Positions 27,401 to 40,014 of a stretch of DNA of 64,000 bases are shown in pieces. Origin of the DNA: Elysia chlorotica (lineage: Eukaryota > Mollusca > Gastropoda > Plakobranchidae). The notes below the pieces were generated by a model. The model did no database searches, was not told where the DNA came from, and was given only the letters and a program-made list of their open reading frames with translations. The translations under genes were made by a program, and so were the position numbers. Each line of letters opens with the position of its first letter. Position 1 is the stretch's first letter. The DNA lies in the NCBI GenBank assembly GCA_003991915.1, contig RQTK01000974.1:59629-123628 (forward strand), written 5' to 3'.

Positions 27401-30400
27401 AAATTGTCAGACTTCAGTCTTGTGGCCCATCTACAATATAGCCTATATAGTGTTGACGTTGGACTTGAAAACAACTCAATTCATCAAACTAGGGTAGTAC
27501 ATTTTGTGTATTCAACAGTTCCATCATGTCACTTTGACAGCTGACTCTGGTGTTGTTGCTGTGAAGAATATTACTAAATACCAACTAGACTTGTTAAGTA
27601 TCTTTTTGCAAATAAAAGAAAATTGAACTTGTCACCCTTTAATCCCACATTCAGTGTCTTGAGTGGTAGTCGTTGTATTATAAACAAAGCTTAACGGTGT
27701 ATTAGTTCATGCCCAGTATTCAAATAATTTCATATTTTATATAGCTTTGTCCAATGTAAGTCAGACTTACCGACTTGTGTGGGTTTAACCCTTTATTAAC
27801 TCTAATGAGTTTTATGAATTGTTATCTCACTCTCAAACTTTGTAGTTGAAGGTCATTTAATTGAATTATTTCATAAATTATTTTTTTCTCTTATCTTATA
27901 GAGGATTGTAGTTGATGCAAACTGGCAATGTCTACCCATGTCATGTTTGTAAAGTTTGAAATTTAAGGTGATTTCCTCAAATGAACTTCATAAAGTATTT
28001 TGCTCCTCTATTGTCTCCTCTCATAGTTGAAGATGCGAACTGGCAGTGTAGACCCATCTCGCATTGGGAAGAGGAAGAAATCTCCGAAGCCGAAACCAAA
28101 GAGAACCCACCACTCATCCCAACACGCTGCTGAGGCGCACCTGTCCCAGCCAACCATAGCGGAAACGGCAGAGACAGAGGAGGCAAGCGCTGAGCCACAA
28201 TCAGAAGGCTCGAACTTTGAGCATGTCATCTCAGAGCGCTTGGCCACTACTCCTGGCTTTGGGAAGGAGGAGGAAGATGTGGACATTGTTCGAACTTTTG
28301 CAGTAAGTTTGCTAAGGTTGTTGGTCTTTAAAAAAAAAAAAAAAAAAATGATGATGATAATAATAATAATAACAACGAAACAAAGGAAAACTTTTTTTTA
28401 GTTATGATTCAAACATCTGTTAAAATTTTATCTAACCAGGCGGCTTCTAAAGAAGAAGCCGGACAGGTTGTGGTGAATGAGGAAGCTGCAGCAGAGGCGC
28501 TGAGAAGCAACGATCAAAACGAGGGGCAGACCCACGGTGACGGGGAATCTTTCAATACTGCAGCACTATCAGAATCCTCGTCTCTCACTGTAGATGCTGT
28601 TGATCCTGCGACGCTGAGGGTATGTTTGTTAGCACTCTCTTGATGGCTTTTAAACTAGATGGGGCCTCATTCTGCTCTTAGTGCTTCCTGATTTGATATA
28701 GCCATAAGTTAAGGCATTAAAAAGTAAATTATGTTTAAGACTCTTTATACTTACAGCAAGGTTGCACTAAAAAGACAAGAAAGGTTGATTAGGTGATTAG
28801 TTTATCTTTGTTTAAATTTTGAAATGAAATTAAGCCTACAATGTTAAAGTATTTCTTTATAGCTTACTGCAAAGTGGTTAATTGTATGATCCTGATAAAT
28901 GCTTTGATTATTGGTATATCATTTTTATTTATTTACCATGTAGGTCTATGAAGCAGATTCTTAGAATACAGTGTGGCAATAGGACCCAAATTACTATTAC
29001 CATTGTTCTGTAATTGCAGAGATTTTAATATTTGCGCAATAGATGGGAATCTGGTGTTCAGTGCTGGGATGGGAAGGGTAAGGATATTTTAGCCTTCACT
29101 TCATCTGAAAATATAACCCGATTCTTACATCAACAGAAAGCGCAGAGCGATACAGATCTGTACGCTGCGGTGCCACCAGAGGAAGTCTGTGACGACAACG
29201 AGTCTATTCATTCCACTGATACAGCGGTGTCCATACAGGAGTCAGAGTTTGTGAACCCAAAAGGCGTGCGTTTCCTGCAGCACCAGCAGCAGTTTTCTCT
29301 AGATGGTATGTTTAGATGATTGGACAATTTTAGGCTGACAATTTACTTGTTCTCGGAAATCTTGCACATAGTGGGCTAAGAATTAACTAGTTCCAGCTCT
29401 CTATTTTTACTGGTTTAGCAGGCAATGCTATAGAATCTTTGAAGTCATAAGTTCTATGCTCACAAAATCAAATGTGCTTTGTTTGATCATAGGCACTAAA
29501 AAAAGAAACACCGCAAATTTCGTGTGTGTTTGAAGCTATTTTAAATGCGGTTTTGGGAGAAAAAAAGGTTTTCCCATTCGTTCTAGAAATTCAAACATGT
29601 TCAACCAGCATAAGTGTCATAGTTCCATCTTGTAGTAGATTAAAAATTTTTTTTGTTTTCCCACTTTTTGTTTTCTTTCAAAAGCTAGAATAAGCTTCAC
29701 TGTTTTGCACTACTTAATCCTTGCTTGATGAACTAAATCCTTAAGTAGAACTCAGAATGTCCTCCATCTATGTTCTCTAAGCTGTACATGACTCATTGCA
29801 GATTTTAATTCTTTATCTTGTTTTTTTTTTTTTTTTTACTTCTTTTGTAAAATACTCTATCTTATTTCCTAATTTCTTTAACATTTCACTCAAAAGTGAA
29901 GTGATAATTTGTCTGTGACATTACATTACGAGTAACAATAATACTTCCTGGCAGACCTCAAGTAAAATAATGGGATTCGATCAAGCAGGATTACAAAAGA
30001 AAAAAAAAGGCATTAAGTTTGATAGGCTTGGGTGAAACAGCTGAAATTTTTATTTAGTTATCAGACAAGAGGTATGAACAATTAAAACTAAACTGCTGAT
30101 TGTCTTCATGTGACAAATAAGTGCCAGCATATCCTTTTGTTTGATATATGATCTTCATTCTTTTCCCAGGTTCCCAACCAGGCCCCTATCCACTGGTGCC
30201 GTATGGTCTTCCTTGTGTTCGAGAACTCTTTCGCTTTTTGGTAAGATTATTGGTCTCTAACAACAGACGTTGTGTAATTAGATAAGATGAGGAAATTTGC
30301 CTTGGCGATTATCATTAAACAAAGATTGATTCATGACAAATAACAAGACTTTTTTCATAGTAGGGAAAAGAATATTTAAATTCTGCCACAAATACTATGG

Positions 30401-33400
30401 TTTGGTACTAAAGTCAAATGATTTTCCAATTATAAGAGCTGCTTGATGAAGGTTTGTGTATTGTGTAAGGTGCTATGTAGCTCAGTTAGTAGTGCTCTTA
30501 GCTGAAAAATAGGTCTGAGGTACAAGTTACCGCAGGTGTTACTCTGTGCATATATGATGCTTCTGGAAACATATTGGCGTAAAACCAGTTCAATCATTTT
30601 GTCCTTTCTTTACAGGTGTCATTGACTAGTCCATTGGATCGACACAACACGGATGTTATGGTGCATATGGGCCTGAGTCTGTTGGTTGTTGCCATGGAAA
30701 CAGCTGGACGGATGTTATGGTGCACATGGGCCTGAGCCTGTTGGTTGTTGCGATGGAAACAGCTGGGGACCACATCAGCTCCTACAGCTCGTTGCTGTAT
30801 TTAGTCAAGGATGAGCTTAGCCGTAACCTAGCCATGGTTGGTTGATTGTTCAGTTTATTGCTTTAGATTATAAATTTTAGCCTGATGATGGAAAACCCAG
30901 CGTTTTACAATGCACTCTTTGCAGGGGTTTTGTTAAATTACATTTTCCAAAAAATTGTGTGCACTCTTCTCAATACCCTGTTAATGAGCACATTAAATAT
31001 AAAGTGGCCTAAGTGAGCTGTTGATCTTGTTTTACAAGTTCAAATAAATATAAGAAAGGCACAAATGTAGGATTAAAATAAGAATACATTTATGTGAAAG
31101 AGATTCTTTATGAAAAAAAATCTTACAAGGCAGACTTCATTGTTCTATCGTGAACTTTTTTAAATACATGGTTCATGGCTCAAAATGGGTAAACACGACT
31201 TAAGCTGCCTTTTCCCTAAATTTTTTTCTTCTGCAATCCCTTAGGTGTTGCAGCAACTCCAGTTGTTTTAAATTAATTTTTTTAATATTTTAATATTTTC
31301 TTTGTCCTCTGCCACCGCTGTTCCAGCTACTCCAGTCTGAGAGAATCTCCCTGTTCGCTGCCTCCATGCGGCTCAGCTTTCTCATCTTCGAGGCCATGAG
31401 ATCCCATCTCAAATTTCAGCTAGAGGTAGGACAGTTTAAAATAAATTTTTTAAGGATGTATGGTTTGCATTTCAGTTGTTTTTTTTTTACTGGTGAAGAT
31501 TCAAACAGATTTTCTATTCTAGATGCGCTTCTTTTTTTTGCTCTATTTTTGGATCACTAACTACATCAAAGTTAGGAATTGCTTTCTTTCTCTACCAAAA
31601 TGTTCACATCCATTTTCTCTCTCTCTTTTTTTTTTTCACGTTGCCAAAATTCGATCATTTTTAATTCTTTTTTTTTCCTTTTACTTTAACATGAAATTTT
31701 TCCTCTTTTTTTTTTCTTCTCATCCTCTACCAAAACATTTTGTTTGTCCTCTACGCCAGAACTATCTGCTGAGAGTGGGTGAGATCATCGTGTCTGACAA
31801 CCTGAAGATAACCTACGATCACCGCGAGATTGCTCTTGACCTCCTTGTACAGCTGTGGAGAATTCCTGGCCTTGTGACGGAACTCTACCTCAACTACGAC
31901 TGTGATCTCTACTGCTCAAACCTCTTTGATGACATGACCAAACTTCTCTCTAAAGTAAGGGCTATCCACCCTCCTCGAATATTTCTTTGACCAATATCTA
32001 CTGTAATTAGGAGAAAAAGGCTTTTCACTCATCTTCCAATTCTTGTTTAAAAAAAATTCTAATCTTACCCTGCACTCAAGCGGTTAATATCCGAAATTGC
32101 AGCAATTTACTGAATTGATGGAATGCTAGCTAACACAAAATATCAACCTTTGACCCCTGTCTAAGTAGCTGAGGCAACTATTGGAAGAGGCAGAACAGGA
32201 GCACGATCCGCATTTTTTTTCTTTCCGCAATTGGCGTAACCAATTCTTTCATGTCTCCTATATACAGATCTAGAGACTAAATATTGTAACTGCCCTCTTT
32301 AGCTCTTTGCAGTAACAATAATATGCCTCTCGACCCGCTTAGCAAAACCACATTCCTTTGTTTAGGTACAAAATTATCCTTGCTTAGTTTAATATTGACG
32401 CTGTTTTTCTTCGGCGTTCCCAGAATGCATTCCCTGTGTCTGGGCTGTTCACCATCCACATCCTGTCGCTGGACGCTCTGCTCACGGTTGTGGACAGCAT
32501 CGAGCAGCACTGTCAGTCGCGCACTCTGGCCAAGACTGTCGCCGTCTCCCCGGACCGGCCCAAGGATACCTCCAATGGTAAACTCTCATTTATTATGCAG
32601 TGCAATATACTTAGATAAACCTGTTGGTTATCTGGATTAATATCAGGAGTTAAGACTGAAACACTTGCAATAAAGGGGAGAGCGGGGTGATGTGGTTCTT
32701 ATCTGAAGGCTTCCTGTTATCTAGCTCTCTTACTAGTGTCTACAGTCTTCATCACGAACAAATAATCAGGGAAACTCCCTTCACTGTAGTTGTTTTGTTT
32801 TGTCAGTTGCTATTTTCTGTCGTAGGCTGAAACCAAATAATAACAATCCCTAACAGAAGTGGACTGTGTTCCATTGGGCACAGGCTTTTGCCTTTTGAAG
32901 TTAGCGTTTGTGCTTCAAGGTGTGACACATAAGGGAAATCCAACTTTTCTAATATGTTCAAATGATCAGGGCCTCTTTCCTGCTTTGAAATTATATGATT
33001 GGCGATTTTTAAAGAAATGAATTTCAGTCTACAATTAACACATTGGTCTAGGAGATTAGATTAGTAAAAAGCTAACCACTGAATGTGCTGGCTGAGTCTG
33101 GTATCTATGCACTGTCTCTGTGAGGGAACAAATAACATTGTCAGACCTTAGTTTTGGGACCTATCATTAATAGTCTTAATTGCTGAAGTTGGACATTTAT
33201 TGACAAATCTTACCCAATGATATGTTTTTCTAGACGGAGCTAAGGTGGCTGCCAAACCAAAAGACGCGAGAAAAGGTCCGCTCATCAAGCCAAACCGAAT
33301 GGTCAAGTTCACCAACAAGATGCCAACACATGATGATTTAGTCGAGCTCAAGCAGAAGAAAAAGGTCTTTATGATTATCAATGTTTTTTTTTTCTTCGTT

Positions 33401-35833
33401 AAAACTGTCTAGCGATTATTTGCAATGAGTATGGTGATTTCTAGTACACAAGTGTTTGTGTATATTTCTGAAAATCAAAAAGAGGAAAACATATTAACAT
33501 CTCATCGTGCCTCTTAAGTGTTAAATTTTTCATTGAATCATAGTTTGTATGTATGTTCGGCCAAACAGTTGTTTCTCTAAACAATGATGATAGGTTCAGG
33601 CCTCTACATAGAGGTTCAAGCGAAAATGAATCGTGGGATCACTCGGTCAAATAACAAATTTTGTTGACTCTATTCATAGATTTTTGAGGAGTAAAGTTTA
33701 GTTGTACTTTTCAAGAAAACAAACTTAAATGGACCTGTGTTGTTAACAAGATTTATCCCAATCAATGCATGATATGATATGTGAAATAAAAAGAATAATA
33801 ACATAGTGTTTTCTCCATCCAAATCTATCAGATTGGCAAAAAAAAAATAACATACAGTGTTTTCTCTATCCAGATCTACCAGATTGGCACGGAGCAGTTT
33901 AATCAGAAGCCTTCCAAGGGTCTGTCCTACCTGCAGGAGCAAGGCCTGCTCAGCAAGCCCCTCATTCCATCGGAAATTGTCACTTTTCTAAGGGAGAATC
34001 ACCGTCTCGACAAGAAAATGATTGGGGAGTACATTAGCGATCGCAGAAACAAAGAAGTGCTCGAGGCTTATGTCAAGTAGGTTAAATGCCTTGAAATGCT
34101 GATTTATTTTTTCCCTTGAATTTTCTTATTTGTTTGTTTATATGCTGGGCTTAAATTTTTTTAAATTTGACAAGTTAGGGTAAACATTTTTATAATTTAT
34201 GTTTTTATATTAATTTTCTTTTCCAATATATTCAGATGATGTATAAGTTGATACATTGGGATTAATAAGTAAAGCAGACAAAATAGTTTTTAAATCTGAA
34301 ATTGAATTACATACATGCATCCCCCATCACAGAACTGTTCATCATAAGATATCTATACATTTTGCTAGGTTATTTGCTTTTTTTGTTGTTGCTGTTGGTA
34401 GAAAGGTGTTCATGACAATAATGTAGGCAGGATGGTCTTAATTTTTTATGTTTTTTTTGGTTTGTTTTAAAATCAATCATTTGTGCTGTATTGTTTCAGT
34501 TCTTTCAACTTTGAAGACACTCGTGTTGACGAGGCGCTGCGCATGTACTTAGAGTCTTTCCGCATGCCAGGCGAGGCGCCTGTTATATCTTGGCTGATGG
34601 AGCATTTTGCAGAACATTGGCATGTAAGTTGACTTGTCTAGGGTGGAAATTGTTTTATTTTTTCTAAAGAGATTTTATGGTAGTGCCCTGCGGTTAGATT
34701 TAGACTTTTGACCTTATCAAAGTTAAAGGTGTTTTACTCAGATCTAGAACTGCTGAGTGTGGAGAGGATGGACGTTTTTCCATGGTGAGATTATGAGATC
34801 ATAGTGTTTCTTTACGAAATAGCCCATGTACAAAGCCTGCCGATGAAATAGTGAGGATTTCAACTTCCTTTCTAAATAAAGCCGGGGCATGCTTTATTTT
34901 TGTTGTTGTGATTTACAAGACATAAACAAGTCGCTTGTAGTGTCTTGTAAATAGACTTGCATCTTACATAGACCATACAGCATGATGTCATAACAACAAT
35001 GAATCATTTAACACCCAAGAAAGGCTCAAAACCCTAAAGCAGATGACCTTGTTGACTTCGCCGTGACAGACTGACAGTAGACGGCCAGCACCAGAATAAC
35101 TTTGATCACATCTCCTGGGGCATTTTACTATCCACTAATAAATGTTTGACCCATTGTGGACACATTTCTTACCATTAGTCAAAAATTTCTTGAGGTATCC
35201 TCTTCAAATTTGCTGTACTTCTTATAAAGTATTGTATCTAACAAAAATTACTTATGAATGGGTCAGCATCAAACTTTTAAGAGCATATTGTCTTATACGA
35301 ATAAACCACTAGGCTCCTCTTATGAGGATGATAGGAAAAGATAAAGATATCCTTTAATATGCACAGCCAACTTTGCCTGAGTATCTAGGGGGCATCCTTG
35401 AAATCATTGATGATTTAAAAAGAATTATTGAGTTTTGTGCCCTTTTTCTTCAACTGTAGTGAAAGTTTGTGCAAAAGGGTTCAGTGACATGAAAATCCAT
35501 TTGATGTGTAAATAAAGTATTTTCTTACCTAATTTTAAAAAATATTTGTTTGCTATCCAACTTAAAAAAAAGAAGAGATTGAAAATTATGAACTTAAATT
35601 TTTATGTTTTATCCCAACATAACTTCCACAGAAAAGCAATGGAGAACCGTTCTATAACGTTGATGCTGCTTTTACCTTGACATATGCTGTGATCATGTTG
35701 AATGTCGACCAACACAACCACAATGCCAAGAAACAGAATATACCCATGACACCTGAGGTACACTGTCAACACTCTCTCTCTCTCTCTCTCTCTCTCTCTA
35801 AGTCTCTGTCTCTTTTTCTCTCTTCTTCTCTCT

Positions 35834-35877
<44 letters not shown>

Positions 35878-37684
35878 ATTCTTGTCTTATACTGTATTAG
35901 GATGAGAAGTTCTCAAAGCCCAAATTCAGAGGACAAGTTTTTGGCCATTTTTCTTTGATTAAAGGTGAACCCACAGAAACAAATTAAATAGCAGACAAAC
36001 CATAAAACTAGGCTCAGGGTTCTCTATCACATTTGTAAGCTATTTCACTTTTACCAATTCAAAGTTTCCAATATTTTCATGAGTCAGGATTTTAAGTAGC
36101 TGTTGATGTGTTCAGGTTGTGAATGTGTGGTACATATATTTTGCAGTGAGTTCAGTCAAATGTATAGATGAACAGCCATGGAATGTTTGAGCCAATTGAT
36201 CTTTTCCCGTGACGCAAGAGGAAATAATGTGAATGTTTGCGGACAAATTAAAATGTGCAATGTTTTATGTTTCCTCTTTTTTCTTTTTCAGGAATTTAAA
36301 CGAAACTTAACTAAAGTTAATGGGGGTGATAATTTTGATCAAGACATGCTGCAAGAAATATTCATGGCTATCAGGTAAGTCCTTATTGTTGCAATTTGAA
36401 TTCTTTTAAATTCAATGTCTCCAAGAAGGACATCTTAAGTGATTTGAGATGTTCAGTAAAAGAGAAATGTAACAGAGTATTTTAGTGAATTTCATTTGTG
36501 TATCTTTAAACCATACCAATTGGTAAATCTTTCTAAATACTTAAAGAAATTTGAAAGGGCCATTATACATACTCTGTATATGATATCTGCAATGGTAGTT
36601 GTTCCTGTCTTTAAAGATGCCCAGCACACCTTGTAGCTGTTTTTAGAGCGAGGTGTGGGAAGCTGCAATGTAACTATAACATGTCAAGTTTTAATAGTTT
36701 TTCTAAACAACAGTGATTCTTTTAGAGACCTAAGTGATGATTAAACTTTGTGTCCAAACACTACATGCTAAAGCAGGAGGAATAAAAAATTTCATAGAAA
36801 TGTTGCTATTTATGCTTTGTTTATGCATTTTTTTTTAATACACAGATTTGTAGGTTAAGTTTTCAAATTCTTTTTTTCCTCATTAATTTCCCCCCATTTT
36901 TTTTTTTTTTTATAAGTTCAACAAAATGTATTTATTTTATTTTTAGGGTACATTTCACTTCTAAGATCTAAATATCACCCTTTAGCATTGATTGTTTGTT
37001 TTTTTCCTCTTAGAAATGAAGAAATTGTTATGCCTGCTGAGCACACTGGACTTGTGAGAGAAAACTATATGTGGAAGGTCAGTATTTCCTTGAAAGTTGT
37101 TCTAGAAACCTTGATGAAGTATTCTAGAGTGGTCCAAAAGGAATCTCAGTTCTTTAATCTATCATTTTCATCTATCGTTTAAAACATTGAAGTCATTTGT
37201 ATTTTGCAGGGGTTTTTTTTGACTGGCAGAAAGACTAGAACAAGAAATCCACGCTTCACTATTTAGTTGCGAAATATTTCTCCATTTCGACACTCAATAA
37301 TTTTCTAATTGACTTCGATTTTCACACATTTTGGCATCACTCACTTCTGGATCTTTTGCTTGATAAAGTGTTACAAACTTAAAGCAGAGCTATTATCTTT
37401 TAAGTACTACTTTACTGTTTGTAAGATCACATTCCCTCTTCCAACACACAATATTATCTTATCACACCCTTCCCCTTCTAGATCTTACTGCATCGAGGCT
37501 CATCTAAAGAAGGTGTTTTCATGCATGCACCAACTGGGGCCTACGATCATGACCTGTTCACACTTATCTGGGGCCCTACGGTGGCAGCTCTCTCGTTTGT
37601 GTTTGACAAGAGCTCCGATGAAACGATTGTTCAGAGGGCCATAGCTGGATTTAGGTAGTATGCTGTTATTGGGTTTTTGGGTTT

Positions 37685-37715
<31 letters not shown>

Positions 37716-39941
37716 TTAACCTTTTTACATTGCATGATTTAAGGACTCTTCCTTCTGTGCACACTATTTTTTGTGTGGAATTTATTAAAGCTTAAAGCTT
37801 TGATTTTTTAAAAATAATTTCAAGATGGAAGTTGTGCAGATCAATGCAAAGAGGTGCTAGCACAAGAGCATAACAATGGGCACAACATGTGTACAGCGTG
37901 ATGGGAAAAGGTTCAACCATTATAGGGAATTTCTTGTCTAAGTTAAACATTGTGGTTTTTTCTTTGCATTGCATTTAGTTTGTATCATTTAGTAAAAAAA
38001 AAAAAAGGGGAAGAAGAATTGATGGATTTAGGAAAAGGGTTGTGAGGGCCATAGCTGGATCTGGGTAGAATACTTACCATCATTGTTTTGTTGATGGCAA
38101 GATTAAACTGGTAAAGTTGATTTCTTGTCTAAGTTGAACATTGTGGTTTGTTCGGTGCAAATAGTTTTTATTATTTAAAAAAAAAAGGATGAAAGATAAA
38201 TTGTTTGGATTATAACTTGATTGTACAGAGGGTCATAGCTGGATTAGGGTGCTGTACTATAATTGTTGTTTTGTTTTCAACAAGTTTAAATTGTACAGTT
38301 AAAAGGGAGTTTCTTGTCTTAAGTTTAACATTGTGGTTTGATCTGTGCATTTAGTTTGTATCATTAAAAAGAAAGGGTGGAGAAGGAAGTGATGGAATTA
38401 GGACACCATTGATAAGAGGACCATAGCTGGCTTTAGGTAAAATACTTACTATTTTTGCTTTGTTTACAGCAAGGTCAAAGTGTTAAAAGGGAATTTCTTG
38501 TCTTTAACACTGTGATTTGTTCTATGCATTCAATTAATATAATTTTTTGGGGAAAAAGGTTGGAGGATAAAAATGATGGAATTAGGGCCTCAATAAAACT
38601 TTTATCTTACCCTATTTAAACAATAATGTAACAGTGCCATTTGATTGACGTAAAGCTGATTTTGAGATTTAAATACTTTTAATTCAACACAGCAGGGGTT
38701 CTTCTATCCGAGTTAAAACACTTACTTTTTTCCTTTCAAGTCTTGTAGGAATTATGAACATGAACCGCTGCTCTGTCTCAGTCAGCATATCAGGCAGCAT
38801 ATTAAGCTGTCAGACAGTAATCTTGGAACAAGTCTTCAATATAGCCCAGCTGCTTGTAAAGAAGCCAACCTAAACCTGTAGCTTTATCTTTCAGGAAATG
38901 TGCCATGATCTCGGCTCACTACGGGATGAGTGACGTGTTTGACAATCTAGTCATCTCTCTGTGCAAGTTCACTACCCTGCTGAGCGCTGTCGAGGTAAGA
39001 AGACTATCTTTCATATCCTAAATACTGTCTCTTTGTGCTCAGTTAAGAATGTGTGGTTAACCTTATAAAGACGTTAGCGCTAGCCCTCTTTTATTCCCTC
39101 AGGACGTGTTTATATAAAGCCTTTAATTCCTCTATGACAAGGTGACTAAAAGAGAGAATGCAAGTTATAGTAACATACTACAAGATTCCTTCCATTTGAC
39201 CACTTTCATTTCTGAGGGGAAAAAATGGAAAAGTTTCACCCTAACGTGTCAACAAGTGCTGTGCTGATCAATGCAAGGCTGTCTAGTGCCGCACCGTGAA
39301 AGGGTTAACCTTTTTTTAGTAGGTGTATTGAAAACATTGCCATTTATGTTTTCTTTGCATTAAAATTTTAAAATGTTTGAAAAAAAAGTATACTACCGAG
39401 TGCTGTTTTAAGATAAGAGGAACTTGATATTATTTCTCTATCATTATTTATATAACTTCATAAATGTATTTGTCTTTAAAAATCATTTGCAACAATTTTA
39501 TTGCTTGATGTATTCTCTATCATAAAAAAACATAATTTAAGCACTTAATGTATTCTGTATCATTCCAAACACAATTGTACTGAAATGCAGACCTATTAAA
39601 AAAAATGTTTTTTTTCAGAGCCCAGATTCCTTGCCGGCCATATTTGGATCCAACCTGAAAGCCCAACTGGCTGCTCGCACCGTGTTTGGCCTCGCTCACA
39701 GGCACGGCGATATTCTGCGCGAAGGATGGAAGAACATCATGGACTGCATGTTACAGCTGTTCCGTGCCAAGCTCCTGCCAAAAACAATGGTGGAGGTACG
39801 GCTTGATTATTTTCTATGTTCTATGTTACTATGTATTATAATTCTCTTTGGATGAGATTTTAATGTGTAAAAGTGCTGTGAGCTGAGTTTATTTGATATG
39901 GGTTGTATAAATATAAACTGTATTATTATTAATATTATTAA

Positions 39942-40014
<73 letters not shown>

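Noticed and set aside
30616..30836. A mini-intron removing one 59-bp copy in GBF1 exon 11
   Set aside because: No AG-GT arrangement within the unit gives an exact 59-base GT-AG removal, so splicing is not an easy rescue.
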